DNA of 64,000 nt from Rapidithrix thailandica (GCF_039710355.1 NZ_JBDKWZ010000002.1:434001-498000); one strand, 5' to 3'; numbered from the stretch's first letter, positions 18,788 through 28,803 are shown. A program made the numbers and translations. Notes: a model not told the origin generated them from the letters alone.

Positions 18788-19519
18788 TTACCTCCCCCAA
18801 TCCGTTTGTAAAAGACTTTCCACTTCCCGTCTGATTTCCTCATAATAATCTTTCGATTGTTTGGATAAAGTCAGTAAATATTCAGATTGGTCAAATTCAA
18901 CGTTTGCCTGACATATATCAAATGCTTTTTGAAAAACTTCTTCTGACATACCCACAATCACCTTAAGCCTTTTCTCTTCTAAAAGTTTATCCGTAAGTTG
19001 ACTGATTTTTTGGGTAATGGAACTCAGCTTTTGAGCCACATGCTTCCACTGCCCGGCAAAGGCCGGTACGGGCAGTACAGCAGTAGAAATGCTTAAAATG
19101 ATAGCGATTTGTTGCAAATTAGAAGCGATTTCCCCCGTATATTGTGCGGTAAGTAACGTCAGGGCTTCGGGACTTTCTTGGGCATGCTTTTGACTAAGTT
19201 CTTCTCTGACCATTCCGGCCCACGGCAAATAGGATTCGGCATATTCCGGTTGCTCCATCATTACCACGCCTATTTGTTTGAAATAAGTGTGTACCTCCTC
19301 AATACGGTGGGCCACAAGACTTCTTTCTTTCCCCAAGGCTTTTAATTCCACAGCAACTTTGGCTTTCAAGGCCATATGAGGAAAATTAGCAAATTGCTCC
19401 AATAGGCGTACGGAGTGAAAATATCCTCCGGCAGCACTGGCTTCAAACCCCAGCCGAAACAAAACTTTTAGCGAATCCATCTTTTTGGTGTGTGGTGTTC
19501 GGATATATTTATGTTCCAT
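18788..19519 (-). CDS. Uncharacterised helical protein
   Basis: 243 residues, family not recognised. Almost entirely helical by composition. One moderately hydrophobic stretch (IASNLQQIAIILSISTAVLPVPAFA, residues ~131-155) could be a buried helix or one membrane pass; no signal peptide. The last third is charged (SQLTDKLLEEKRLK, YYEEIRREVESLLQ). Clean start ATG at 19519, stop 79 bp short of the YfhO start-side gene region. No motif supports a function. Confidence 0.6.
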   Translation of the reverse strand: MEHKYIRTPHTKKMDSLKVLFRLGFEASAAGGYFHSVRLLEQFANFPHMALKAKVAVELKALGKERSLVAHRIEEVHTYFKQIGVVMMEQPEYAESYLPWAGMVREELSQKHAQESPEALTLLTAQYTGEIASNLQQIAIILSISTAVLPVPAFAGQWKHVAQKLSSITQKISQLTDKLLEEKRLKVIVGMSEEVFQKAFDICQANVEFDQSEYLLTLSKQSKDYYEEIRREVESLLQTDWGR

Positions 19520-19597
19520 TGCTTATTGAAGAGCTGCCTATGATACCTTCCTCATGGACGACTCTTCAATAAAAAAAACTAACTACTGTCAAGGACT

Positions 19598-22168
19598 TCA
19601 AACTGAAGAGGCTTCTTTAAGCGATTCCTGCTTTTTACCGGTAAAACTCCTGTAAGTAGCAAGAGCAATGACTCCAACTAAAGTTAAAAATACCAAATAA
19701 GAAGTAATTAATGTAATTGTAGAACCCACTTCATACGATGTAGGGTTAAACTCAAATACAATTTCATGATTACCAGCGGGGATTTCCAGTGCTCTCAATA
19801 CATAATTGACGCGTTTGATATCTACCGGATTCCCATCTATACTCGCACTCCAACCTTTGGGATAATAAATTTCGGAAAACACTGCTAACCCGGCATTTTG
19901 ATTTTGTGTTGTATACACCAATCTCCGGTTTGAGTAATCACTCAGTTCAATACTTGCCGTTGAATCTTTGGCAAACTGTTGTGTTCCGGCTTCAAATTGT
20001 GATACATCCATAATTGCCTCTTGTGCCGGGTTAAATTGAGCTAAGGCGGCAATCTCCTCATCCGGACTGTTGACCGTTTTCAGACTTTCTACAAACCAGG
20101 CATTCCCCATTGTCTGTGTATTGACCAACACACTTTTCGCATCATTTCCCAATTTAAAATATTTCGCATTTAGCATATTCAATGCCGGCAGTTGGCTTGG
20201 AGACTTTAATACCGGTAGTTCGGAAAGCGAGGTAATTTCCCGGTTTTGCTGCAAAGAACTGTAGAATTTTTGCTGTTCAGGAACCAATACACGCTCTATC
20301 AAATCCTGATACCTACGCATTTTCGCGGCAAAGTACCCTCCGATAGATTTATGATAATATGAAGTATTGGCTTCCGTAAAGGTATTGCCCGCAAAATTCA
20401 ATACCCTATAATGCGATTTGTCTTTTAAGATGGCTTCATCTGCAGCCGTCTTCTGATGAATTTGCCGGGTTGGATTTTTCATAAATTTGGCATCGTACAA
20501 GTAGCGTTTGTCCACCCACCACAAATCGCCTACGATCAACACCCCTACTACCAGTACCCCAAGGCTACTTGACAATTGCTTTTTATATACAAAATACAAC
20601 ACCACCCAAGCCAGTAAAATAAGGATTAGAGAACGCAAAGCGTCCATTCGCATCAGACTTTCCCGGTCGGCTTCCATAGCCTGTGTAATCTCTTTGATTA
20701 ATTGCGGATTGTCTCCGACCATTTGTCCGGCAAATCCGGCATCACGGCTATTAGAAAAGTCCATCATCCCCCCAAAAATCATAAAGGCTAATGATAAGCC
20801 ACCGGTAATGGCCAAAGCAGTAATGCCCTTTTTCCATAGTTCCTTATCGACTTCTTCAAACAATATTTTTTGCACTGCCAACATCCCCGCTAACGGCATT
20901 AACATCAATGCCAAGCTCAAGGCCATAGAAACAGACCGGAATTTATTATAACCGGGAAAGAAGTCAAATAAGAAATAATTGAAAAACTGTAAATTTTTTC
21001 CCCATGCTACCATCATCATCAACAAAACACCACCCAGCATCCAATAGCGGCTGCGGTTATCCAAGATCATTAAGGCAAAGACAAACAAAAAACAGATAAT
21101 CGCCCCTGCATACAAAGGACCACTGGTAAAAGGTTGGTCTCCATGATAATAAGGCATATAAATGCTATTGTTTTTTATCAATTGGTTTGTACGCTCCTTC
21201 CCTGCCATACTCACCAGTTTATCATACATTTCCGTCCCTTCTTTTAGTTTTTCCGTACTTCCTCCACCGTACAAGTAAGGCACCAAAAAAGTAAATGTTT
21301 CCATTTTGCCTTGACTCCAACTAAAGGCGTATTCTTTATCTAAGCCTTCCCCTCCTTGTGTCTGCCCTTCCAATGGTGTCAGCTCCGCCTTACCCCGGAT
21401 AGAATATTCCGTGTATTCCTTGGTAATCCATATCCTGCAGGTAGCCGTGGCCCCTCCTAACACAACAGCCAGCAATAAGATTGAGCCGGTCTTCACAAAC
21501 TCGTTTAGCCTTTTTTCCCTTAAAGCAAAAATCAATTCGCTAATGGTAAAAATGGCGCAGACAAAAATCAGGTAATAAGTAATTTGGTAATGAGGAGGCC
21601 GAAGCTGCAAAGTCAGGCCTATGGTTGTCAGTGCAAACCCCCAAAGGTACTTTTTGCGGAAGAGCAAATGCATTCCACCCAAAACAATTGCCGAATAAGC
21701 AATGGCCCAGGTTTTCGTGATATGCCCGGCTTCGATATTGACGATATTATACGAATTTAACCCAAAAGCTAATGCCCCCACAATGGCCAAATAGGGGTTG
21801 ACCCGGAAGCAGAGTAGTAAGAGGTAAAAAGAGAGAAAAGACACAAATAACAATTGTGCTGAAGTATCCCCATCCATAAACCCCCGGGTTGCCAACACGA
21901 TAAATGACATGGGTCCGTCAGGAATTCCCGTAGCAATTAAATAGTCGGGCAGACCTGAAAACATTCCGTCATTCCACAAAGCCGATTCCCCGTGTTCTTT
22001 ATGGTAGTCCACTGAGTTTTTGGACATTCCTTGAAATTGCATGACATCGGTTTGTGGCAAACTTTTCCCATTAATCAGCTCTTCTTGAAAGTAAATTAAT
22101 GTAAGTGCATAAAAGCAGATAAGGGCTAAAAAATAAGGTAAGATTTGTTTCGCTTGTATTTTATTCAT
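19598..22168 (-). CDS. YfhO family membrane protein
   Basis: 856 residues with ~13 hydrophobic segments. The N-terminus (one helix, then ELINGKSLPQTDVMQFQGMSKNSVDYHKEHGESALWND) and the C-terminal soluble domain (YYPKGWSASIDGNPVDIKRVNYVLRALEIPAGNHEIVFEFNP) are the hallmark of the Bacteroidota YfhO family, a GT-C-like fold. In Firmicutes YfhO acts in lipoteichoic acid glycosylation; the role here is not known. Signal for sugar-lipid handling at the inner membrane is family-level only. The gene stands alone, with 200 bp between its start and the divergent CPBP gene. Confidence 0.85.
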   Translation of the reverse strand: MNKIQAKQILPYFLALICFYALTLIYFQEELINGKSLPQTDVMQFQGMSKNSVDYHKEHGESALWNDGMFSGLPDYLIATGIPDGPMSFIVLATRGFMDGDTSAQLLFVSFLSFYLLLLCFRVNPYLAIVGALAFGLNSYNIVNIEAGHITKTWAIAYSAIVLGGMHLLFRKKYLWGFALTTIGLTLQLRPPHYQITYYLIFVCAIFTISELIFALREKRLNEFVKTGSILLLAVVLGGATATCRIWITKEYTEYSIRGKAELTPLEGQTQGGEGLDKEYAFSWSQGKMETFTFLVPYLYGGGSTEKLKEGTEMYDKLVSMAGKERTNQLIKNNSIYMPYYHGDQPFTSGPLYAGAIICFLFVFALMILDNRSRYWMLGGVLLMMMVAWGKNLQFFNYFLFDFFPGYNKFRSVSMALSLALMLMPLAGMLAVQKILFEEVDKELWKKGITALAITGGLSLAFMIFGGMMDFSNSRDAGFAGQMVGDNPQLIKEITQAMEADRESLMRMDALRSLILILLAWVVLYFVYKKQLSSSLGVLVVGVLIVGDLWWVDKRYLYDAKFMKNPTRQIHQKTAADEAILKDKSHYRVLNFAGNTFTEANTSYYHKSIGGYFAAKMRRYQDLIERVLVPEQQKFYSSLQQNREITSLSELPVLKSPSQLPALNMLNAKYFKLGNDAKSVLVNTQTMGNAWFVESLKTVNSPDEEIAALAQFNPAQEAIMDVSQFEAGTQQFAKDSTASIELSDYSNRRLVYTTQNQNAGLAVFSEIYYPKGWSASIDGNPVDIKRVNYVLRALEIPAGNHEIVFEFNPTSYEVGSTITLITSYLVFLTLVGVIALATYRSFTGKKQESLKEASSV

Positions 22169-22413
22169 TGAGTTTTGGAGTTTAAATTCCCGCTAATTTG
22201 ATAAATTTCCATTAAAATCTACCAATCCCAAAGTAGATTGCGGAAAAAAACTAAACGCATCCTTTAAAAACCGGCAAATAAGGGGCGAGGAAAACGGATT
22301 AATTGATGAGCAATTGGGATTTGAAAGTGGCAATTATGTATCTTGCAAATCCTAATAAAACGGAACGACAAACACCCACTTTCTCTTGGCAGGGTAAAGC
22401 ATCCATTACTTTT

Positions 22414-23388
22414 ATGAAAACTAACAAACTGACTGCTGACATCCGGGAAATTGCCTATTTCCTGAAAAGACATTTGCGTGAAGATTTTCAAATTTACTCC
22501 TATGCTTTAATTGGTATATTTCTCGGTATTTGTATCTCCGTCAATTACCTTCTGGACTTTGAAGACAGTATATTGGATCGTTATAAGTCGTCTTCTCAGG
22601 GTATTTTTTTTTATTTTTTATTCTACGCTTTCCCTTATTACACTGCGGTGTTTATTCTACAGTACTTTAACAAAAGTGAAACCTATTTACACAAGACCGA
22701 GTACTGGACTAAAAGCCTGGTATGCCTGCTCCTGCTTGCCATGAGTAGTGCTATCTATCCACATGAAAGCCTCTTAGCTTCCTTGAGTTCTTATGATGAA
22801 AGGTATTTTATAACGAAAATATTTTCCAACATTAAAAAGCCCTTACTATTTATCCCTCCGTTCTTGTTATTGAGCTTTTATTATGACCGTACTACCCAAG
22901 GGATATTCGGGCTAAAAAGAAATGGCTTTAAGTACAAACCCTATCTTATTCTTCTGATTTTAGTATTGCCGTTTATCCTCCTCGTTTCAACACAAAGTGA
23001 ATTCCTCGCCACTTACCCTCAGTTCAAAGCTTGGAAGATAACCCAGGTATTCGGGTTAAAACACTGGCAAATGACTTTTTTGTATGAGTTGGTTTACAGT
23101 TTGGATTTTATTCTGGTAGAATGGTTCTTCCGGGGAGCCTTGGTCATAGGACTCAGCCGGTTGATGGGGCACCAGGCCGTATTGCCTATGGTCTGTGCCT
23201 ATACTTTTCTTCATTTTGGAAAACCGCTTGAAGAGGCCTTATCCTCTATCATCGGAGGGTATTTTTTAGGAGTCATCGCTCTGTATTCCCGTACAATTCT
23301 GGGAGGCTGTTTGCTACATATCGGAGTAGCTTTGACGATGGACCTTTCAGCATTGTTTCAACATAGTATGCAAGGAGCAACCCACTAA
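22414..23388 (+). CDS. CPBP family intramembrane protease-like protein
   Basis: 324 residues from ATG 22414; an upstream in-frame ATG at 22303 would add 37 polar residues that do not look like the family. Seven or eight membrane segments. The Abi/CPBP motifs are near the C-terminus: VEWFFRG (motif 1), FLHFGKPLEEA (motif 2) and HIGVALTMD (motif 3). The canonical motif 1 is EExxxR; here the first Glu is Val, so only one Glu remains. CPBP proteins are glutamic proteases related to Rce1; activity here is uncertain. Convergent with the cytochrome gene. Confidence 0.8.
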   Translation: MKTNKLTADIREIAYFLKRHLREDFQIYSYALIGIFLGICISVNYLLDFEDSILDRYKSSSQGIFFYFLFYAFPYYTAVFILQYFNKSETYLHKTEYWTKSLVCLLLLAMSSAIYPHESLLASLSSYDERYFITKIFSNIKKPLLFIPPFLLLSFYYDRTTQGIFGLKRNGFKYKPYLILLILVLPFILLVSTQSEFLATYPQFKAWKITQVFGLKHWQMTFLYELVYSLDFILVEWFFRGALVIGLSRLMGHQAVLPMVCAYTFLHFGKPLEEALSSIIGGYFLGVIALYSRTILGGCLLHIGVALTMDLSALFQHSMQGATH

Positions 23389-23406
23389 ACCGGAGAAAAC
23401 ATATAA

Positions 23407-23443
23407 AAGGCCCTCCCAAGTATCAAAAACCTGGAAGGGCCTT
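23407..23443. terminator. Bidirectional terminator between convergent genes
   Basis: AAGGCCCT (23407-23414) pairs with AGGGCCTT (23436-23443), extended by TCCCA/TGGA. It separates the CPBP and cytochrome genes. Confidence 0.75.
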
Positions 23444-23466
23444 CTTCAGAAACGCTGTTTCCTTAA

Positions 23467-24108
23467 TTAATTTTTCAAGCTTTCCACATAGCTGGTTACA
23501 GCTTTCACTTCCTGTTCTTCCAATGCTTTATAAGCTGGCATGGCATTTTTACCATTGACAATGATCTGTAGAATTTCTTCCGTATTCAATTGGGATTCTT
23601 TCAGGTTTTTTGCACCGGCAGCACCCAAATCCCCACCTTCTCCATGACAAGTAGTACAATAGGAAGAGTACACTACTTTACCATGTGCTTGTAGATTGTA
23701 AGAAGCATTGGCCGGGTCTGTTGCTACTTCACCGGCAATTTCCACTCGCTTTGTTTTTTTCTTTTTATTGATTTCGGCCATCCCATAGGCTCCGACAATC
23801 ATGATAAATGACAACAAAGCCAATCCTTTGTTCTGTTTTTTAAACCCAATGATTGCTACGGGAATAGCCATCGCTACCACGGCAAATTTTGCCATTAATA
23901 ATACAGGCACTTCAGGTACTTGAAACAACATTCCGATCCCGGTAGCCAAGAACAAAAAGCTAATAATCATTTCCGGGACCTTAATCACCTTGGTAATTTT
24001 TTCCAGTGCGGCTTGTTTGTTGATGAGTAATAGCACAGATTTTATCAAATAAATCAATAAAAACAACTGCACTGTAATTTTATGAGTTACAAATAATTCA
24101 GTGTACAT
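23467..24108 (-). CDS. Membrane-anchored c-type cytochrome
   Basis: 213 residues. Residues 1-110 hold four hydrophobic segments; residues ~140-213 form a cytochrome c domain with heme motif CTTCH (GKVVYSSYCTTCHGEGGD) and the axial Met in NAMPAYKAL. The electron-transfer domain faces the periplasm. The fusion of a small membrane domain (SirB-like, family uncertain) with a class I cytochrome is known in Bacteroidota but its partner is not. Alone, with a strong terminator downstream. Confidence 0.85.
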   Translation of the reverse strand: MYTELFVTHKITVQLFLLIYLIKSVLLLINKQAALEKITKVIKVPEMIISFLFLATGIGMLFQVPEVPVLLMAKFAVVAMAIPVAIIGFKKQNKGLALLSFIMIVGAYGMAEINKKKKTKRVEIAGEVATDPANASYNLQAHGKVVYSSYCTTCHGEGGDLGAAGAKNLKESQLNTEEILQIIVNGKNAMPAYKALEEQEVKAVTSYVESLKN

Positions 24109-24514
24109 TGGATTTTTTTTCGTTTAATTGGGACTAGTACTTTATCAGGCTGCAAATTAATAAATCTCACTCATCTTTCCTGAGAGAAAATCAAGACTAA
24201 AAAAGAAAGTTGTTTACGTCTGTTAAAACATATTAACTAAACTTTTCTCCTAGAATATTTATAATTGCTACAGTTATTGCTTAATAATAACTAAATTCCT
24301 CTGATTTAAGTAAATCATTCCCAAAAGCTACTGCTTCTCTGTTTCTCCATTGTTAGAGAATTATGATGAGAAATAGTGTTATCTTTTGATAAAAGCGAAT
24401 TATTCACTTAAAAACATACCAAGAAAATAGTATTTTTTGGACCCTGATATTTCCCTGATACTTACAACAACAAAATTAAACAAACATTAAAACAGGAAGA
24501 TGTTCAATTAGGAA
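24109..24514. other. ~400-bp divergent intergenic region
   Basis: Separates the cytochrome gene start from the histidine kinase start. AT-rich; promoters of both genes must lie here, but I find no convincing -33/-7 pair, hairpin or small gene. Confidence 0.4.
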
Positions 24515-25912
24515 ATGATATTTAATATTCTGAATAAATTATTTGAGAAATTCAAACTTTCCACTCCTCCGGCTGCACTCAAAAGCAGCATCAACTACTG
24601 GCGCCATTTAATTTTCCCTCATTTAAGGGTGGTGATTTTTTTATTCATAGTGTTGGCCTACCTTCCTACACTATATGTGACCATCCGTTTTCAAAACTGG
24701 TACATTGTAGCCCTGAGTACGGTCATGTTACTGTGGTTTGTTTATTTGATATTCCATCAAAATTTAAAATACCAGTTCAAGGTGTATGGTTTTTTGGGGA
24801 TGTTGTACTTGCTGGGTATCGGAGGGATTATTTTGAATGGCCCGATCGGTTCCGGTTGGCTATGGTTTTTTACCTTTCCCCTGTTTGCCTCCATTTTGTT
24901 GGACTTTGAGAAAGTACTCATTGCCATTATCCTTAATACACTTACTTTAATCACCCTCGGTTTTTTCCTTTATTTTGATATGCTAGCCGACTTTCATATT
25001 TCGGAATACAGCTTATTCGATTGGATTACCAATTCCTTTAATTTCATCTGTTTAAATTTTATCACGGCTATATCCGTCTCCTTTTTAATGACAGGTTTGG
25101 GCAGTACATTGGTGGAAGAAAAGAAGGCAAAGTCCGCGTTGCGCCTGGAGAAAGCCAAACTTTCCATTGCAAAGGAAAAAGCTGAGGAAGTCAATAAGCT
25201 GAAAAGTAATTTCTTGGACAACATCAGTCATGAAATCCGCACTCCGATCAATGGTATCCTGGGAGTAAACCAAATTATTCAGATGGAATATCCGGCAGAC
25301 CCCCACTTGCAGCATTATACGGAAATGATTGAAAACAGCGGCAAACGCCTTTTAAAAACGCTCAATCATATCATCGAAATGGCCCGGGCACATGCTGAAA
25401 TCCCCGAAATGAAACTGGAAGAACTGAACCCCTCCCAGATGATCCAAAGCATCACACCTCATATCCAACTATTGGCTCAACAGAAAAACCTGCAATTAGA
25501 AACGAAACTTCAAGCCAAATCCAGCCTGGTCATTGCCGACCGGAAAGTTTTTCACCAAATTATTTCTCATTTGCTGGAAAATGCTGTTAAATTTACAGAA
25601 AAAGGCTCGGTAAAAATCACCACTTCCTTAGTACATTCCCTCCGGGGGCCATCGGAAATCAGCATCAAAGTACAAGATACTGGAATTGGTATTTCTCATG
25701 ACAAGTTAGAAAGGATTTTCATCCCTTTTGAACAAGAAGAAAACGGAACTAAAAAAGAATTCGAAGGCCCGGGACTGGGCTTGTCTGTAGTCAAAAAATA
25801 CACGGAAATTTTTGGAGGCTCTATTAGAGTAGTGAGTGAAAAGGGCTTTGGCAGCCTCTTTGAGATTAAATTACCTGTCTTTCAAAAGTTAAGCAAGGTT
25901 GAAATTAAATAA
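24515..25912 (+). CDS. Membrane sensor histidine kinase
   Basis: 465 residues. Six hydrophobic segments between ~37 and ~193, a coiled linker (EEKKAKSALRLEKAKLSIAKEK), a HisKA domain with His239 in NFLDNISHEIRTPI, and a HATPase domain with N box (HLLENAVKFT), G1 (DTGIGIS) and G2 (GPGLGLSVVKKY). It autophosphorylates in response to an unknown signal. The receiver protein gene starts 11 bp after its stop, so the two form a two-component pair in one operon ending at 26328-26366. Confidence 0.92.
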   Translation: MIFNILNKLFEKFKLSTPPAALKSSINYWRHLIFPHLRVVIFLFIVLAYLPTLYVTIRFQNWYIVALSTVMLLWFVYLIFHQNLKYQFKVYGFLGMLYLLGIGGIILNGPIGSGWLWFFTFPLFASILLDFEKVLIAIILNTLTLITLGFFLYFDMLADFHISEYSLFDWITNSFNFICLNFITAISVSFLMTGLGSTLVEEKKAKSALRLEKAKLSIAKEKAEEVNKLKSNFLDNISHEIRTPINGILGVNQIIQMEYPADPHLQHYTEMIENSGKRLLKTLNHIIEMARAHAEIPEMKLEELNPSQMIQSITPHIQLLAQQKNLQLETKLQAKSSLVIADRKVFHQIISHLLENAVKFTEKGSVKITTSLVHSLRGPSEISIKVQDTGIGISHDKLERIFIPFEQEENGTKKEFEGPGLGLSVVKKYTEIFGGSIRVVSEKGFGSLFEIKLPVFQKLSKVEIK

Positions 25913-25923
25913 TCCTGAAATTC

Positions 25924-26292
25924 ATGTCAAACTACAAAATTTTAATTGTAGAAGATGATCTTACTAACATGTTCGTACTCAAAAAAATCCTTGCAAAGGA
26001 TCACCGAATTAGCACGGCCAGTAACAGTGCCGAGGCCTTGAAACTGGCACAGAAAATTGCATTTGAGGTGGTTCTCATGGATATTAATTTGGGTCGGGGA
26101 TCACTGGATGGCGTACAAGTAATGCAAGAGATGAAAAAAATGCCCAACCAACAAAGAACCTACTTTGTGGCCGTCACGTCTTTTGCCAATGTGGAAGATA
26201 AAGCCCGTTTTTTAAAAGCCGGGTTCGATCATTATATTCCCAAACCCTATATGCGAGAAGATATCCTTTCGGCTATTCAACAAGCCCATTAA
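25924..26292 (+). CDS. Single-domain response regulator (receiver)
   Basis: 122 residues, only a receiver domain: acidic pair ED-D at 10-12, phosphoacceptor Asp53 (VVLMDINLG), Thr85 and Lys107 (IPKPY). No output domain, so it acts by protein contact or as a phosphate shuttle. Eleven bases after the histidine kinase gene. Confidence 0.92.
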   Translation: MSNYKILIVEDDLTNMFVLKKILAKDHRISTASNSAEALKLAQKIAFEVVLMDINLGRGSLDGVQVMQEMKKMPNQQRTYFVAVTSFANVEDKARFLKAGFDHYIPKPYMREDILSAIQQAH

Positions 26293-26327
26293 ACACTTGT
26301 TGGTCATTGAAAATATAGAACCTGTGT

Positions 26328-26366
26328 AGACAGAAAGCCTTCTGATGGGAAGGCTTTCTGTCTATT
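26328..26366 (+). terminator. Terminator of the two-component operon
   Basis: AGACAGAAAGCCTTC (26328-26342) pairs perfectly with GAAGGCTTTCTGTCT (26349-26363) over a six-base loop. Confidence 0.8.
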
Positions 26367-26400
26367 AAAAACATGGCTAAAGTTTTATGGGTTTCGCAAA

Positions 26401-27168
26401 TTATTCGACTATATAAAAAGCGTATTTATTAATTATTCCTTTTGGCCAGGTATAGAGCCAATAGCAGTTCGTTTTGTCTTCTTCTGTAATTCTCGCATCT
26501 CCGTTTACATCGCCAATCATCAGTTCGCCTATTTTCGCTTCCGGATCTATATATTTGTATTGATTCAGGGCCTCTTCACTATCGATCACCCCCTTAACCA
26601 AATAACCATCTTTAATGTTTGATGCCTTTTCATGAGAGGCTACAATACAATATTCAACTTCCGGATCACCATGAAAGCTTACTTTACCTTCCTCATTACA
26701 AGTAAGTGTTCGATAAACTCCTCCGGTATCCACATCCTCTCTCCTCAAGTATACTTCAATGGTAGCTCCTTTTGCTTTTTCTACCGTTAAGTTTTCAGAA
26801 GAAAAAGCGCTGGCATTATATACAGAAAACTCAGCGATGGGTTTATAGGCCTGAGCGGTGTACACCTTTTTAGTACTCCCATCTTCTGAAGTGATAGTAA
26901 AATTGACCGGGTTGGAAAAATCCAAAGCCACTCCCGCAGGAGGATAAATAGTAGCCCCCTTTGAAATTTCAATTTCAGGCATTAATGTTACTAAGTTAAC
27001 ATCCTGTGGCACGTCAATATAAAGCCTCCCATTTTCTTCATCTATGATGGCCTCCCCAAATGCAAATGTCATGGAAAAGAGTTTCGCTTCCCTGTGGGCG
27101 ACTTCGTCCTCTTCGGAACAAGCAAAAAATAGAACTCCGACCACTAGGGCTAATAAGATTTTCTTCAT
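26401..27168 (-). CDS. Lipoprotein with DUF5018-like and dockerin-like parts
   Basis: 255 residues. Lipoprotein signal MKKILLALVVGVLFFAC (Cys17). Residues ~30-110 resemble the DUF5018 surface-lipoprotein module (MTFAFGEAIID, TLMPEIEISKGATIYPPAG, FTITSEDGSTKKVYTAQ). Near the C-terminus GDVNGDARITEEDK is an EF-hand/dockerin-type calcium loop. Likely anchored in the outer membrane and exposed. Function unknown. Single gene, minus strand. Confidence 0.78.
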   Translation of the reverse strand: MKKILLALVVGVLFFACSEEDEVAHREAKLFSMTFAFGEAIIDEENGRLYIDVPQDVNLVTLMPEIEISKGATIYPPAGVALDFSNPVNFTITSEDGSTKKVYTAQAYKPIAEFSVYNASAFSSENLTVEKAKGATIEVYLRREDVDTGGVYRTLTCNEEGKVSFHGDPEVEYCIVASHEKASNIKDGYLVKGVIDSEEALNQYKYIDPEAKIGELMIGDVNGDARITEEDKTNCYWLYTWPKGIINKYAFYIVE

Positions 27169-27208
27169 ACGCTTTGATTGATACTTAAAAGTAAGAACAT
27201 ATTTAAAA

Positions 27209-27853
27209 TTAATCCCGTTGCGTAAAAGCCAGCTTGACTCCTAACAGGATAAATACGGAACCGGAAATTTTATTTAACCAGGTTTGAATAGCCGGATTAC
27301 GGATTATTTTTTTAGAAAATGCAGCCGCAAATAATGCCAAACTCAATGTCCAGACAGTGGCTGTAAGTGTAAAGACAGTTCCTAAAAATAAAAACGGAAG
27401 CATCGGGTCACTAATAGAAGGAGCAACAAACTGAGGTAAAAAAGCCAGAAAAAACAAAGCTACTTTGGGGTTAAGCACATTGGTAAGCATGCCTGAAAAG
27501 TATATTTTTTGATAACTGGCTTTATCTGGAGCGATTGACTCGGCAAGCACATCCTTTCCACCACCTTGTGCCAACATTTTTATTCCTAAATAAATCAAGT
27601 AGGCAGCTCCTAAATACTTAACGATCATAAATGCTAATGCTGACTTTGCTAAGATAACCGACAGCCCTAACGAAGCAAATATAGTATGCACTAAAATACC
27701 AGAACTGATACCCAACACGGAATAGATTCCGGCTCTTTTTCCTTGCGCAATGCTGCGGCCGATGATATACATGGTATCGGCTCCGGGGGTAATAATCAGC
27801 ACGATCCCGGCTAATAGAAACTCATAAAAGTTGGTAATCTCTAAAAACTGCAT
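27209..27853 (-). CDS. LysE/RhtB family amino-acid exporter
   Basis: 214 residues from Met at 27853; a start seven codons upstream (27874) is less likely. Six membrane segments. The family signature is at the N-terminus: AGIVLIITPGADTMYIIGRSIAQGKRAGIYSVLGISSG, then LGAAYLIYLGIKML and LNPKVALFFLAFLPQFV. Exports amino acids or derivatives across the inner membrane; specificity cannot be read from sequence. Confidence 0.92.
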   Translation of the reverse strand: MQFLEITNFYEFLLAGIVLIITPGADTMYIIGRSIAQGKRAGIYSVLGISSGILVHTIFASLGLSVILAKSALAFMIVKYLGAAYLIYLGIKMLAQGGGKDVLAESIAPDKASYQKIYFSGMLTNVLNPKVALFFLAFLPQFVAPSISDPMLPFLFLGTVFTLTATVWTLSLALFAAAFSKKIIRNPAIQTWLNKISGSVFILLGVKLAFTQRD

Positions 27854-27918
27854 GATGAAAGAATGTTTTAACATTTAAAAAATGCCCTTTTAGGTATTAC
27901 AGGTTTTTTCAAGTCAGA

Positions 27919-28031
27919 GCATGTTTAAAATGCTTTTTTGGCGGTAAAATTCTCAGTTCAGGTTCTCAAAATATTGCACTGAGGCTCCTTAAACGGGAAC
28001 TTTTGACCCAGATGGTAAAATTTAAACATGC
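27919..28031. repeat. Palindromic dispersed repeat, family 2, copy A
   Basis: Begins GCATGTTTAAAA (27919-27930) and ends TTTAAACATGC (28021-28031), inverted ends ~90 bp apart, with a GACCCA.. stretch before the right arm. Similar arrangements at 48602-48681 and 56486-56532 suggest a small palindromic repeat family. Arms are close; the centres are variable. Confidence 0.45.
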
Positions 28032-28046
28032 ACGTACTCTGTTTCC

Positions 28047-28685
28047 CTAGTTTTTCACTTTCAAAATCAAAAAGCCGTGCATGGTATCGAAGTTTGCACA
28101 TTTCTGCTCCTGGCCGGTAATTACTACCAGGTATTTTGAATCGGGAAAATAATACGTTTCCTGAATTTCGTAATTGAAATACATACCCTGCGGATGGTAA
28201 TACACAAGCTCCAGATCTTTCCCTTTACCAATCCGGGGAAGGTCTATTCCGTCATTTCCCATGGCGTTGTTCCAGGCCTCCCCACAATGATTGGGAAATT
28301 CCTGATGAAAAATATTCCAAAGGCGGGTGTTGTACTTGGGCTTGTACACTTTCATCCGGGTTCCTTTATCTACAAAGTTTTTCCCTTTGCTTTCAAGGTG
28401 CACTACCGTTTCCCTTCTTAAATAGCCCTCCGCTGACTCTACCCAGTACCAATTGTTGTAATCTTGCAGCATCAGGTCAATCACGTCCACTTCTTGATTT
28501 TCCTTCACCAAGATTTGAATCAATTTTGAAGATTTACACTCACCTCCGCGACTTTCCCCTATCCAAAACAAATCATTGAACTGAGCTTTCAAGAAAAAGT
28601 TAAAGGTTTGTTCGCAATTATTTTGCGCTGAGACAGACAGGTGAAAGAAGATACTGATCAGAAAAAGTAATATGGATTTACGCAT
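28047..28685 (-). CDS. Secreted protein of unknown function
   Basis: 212 residues. Signal peptide MRKSILLFLISIFFHLSVSAQ. Mature part begins NNCEQTF and holds CKSS, HCGEAWNN and QKCANFD, so four cysteines may form disulfides. The pattern WYWVESAEGYLRRETVVHL may be a small SH3-like fold (weak). I do not recognise the family. Divergent from rarA. Confidence 0.65.
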   Translation of the reverse strand: MRKSILLFLISIFFHLSVSAQNNCEQTFNFFLKAQFNDLFWIGESRGGECKSSKLIQILVKENQEVDVIDLMLQDYNNWYWVESAEGYLRRETVVHLESKGKNFVDKGTRMKVYKPKYNTRLWNIFHQEFPNHCGEAWNNAMGNDGIDLPRIGKGKDLELVYYHPQGMYFNYEIQETYYFPDSKYLVVITGQEQKCANFDTMHGFLILKVKN

Positions 28686-28803
28686 TCTTTTTTTTATTAG
28701 ATATAAGGTGGTTGATCTTTTTTATTTTTCAAAACTTATCGTTCAGGGTTGCTCATTCCTTTATAATTTTGTTGCATTGCTCGCTGAAAAACAATTTACT
28801 CGA

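Noticed and set aside
22320..22346. TTTG...TATCTTGC as a promoter for the CPBP gene
   Set aside because: Spacing of 15 bp and weak -7 match; not reliable.
28672..28803. Upstream extension of rarA
   Set aside because: Overlaps the divergent gene's start region and does not resemble RarA N-termini.
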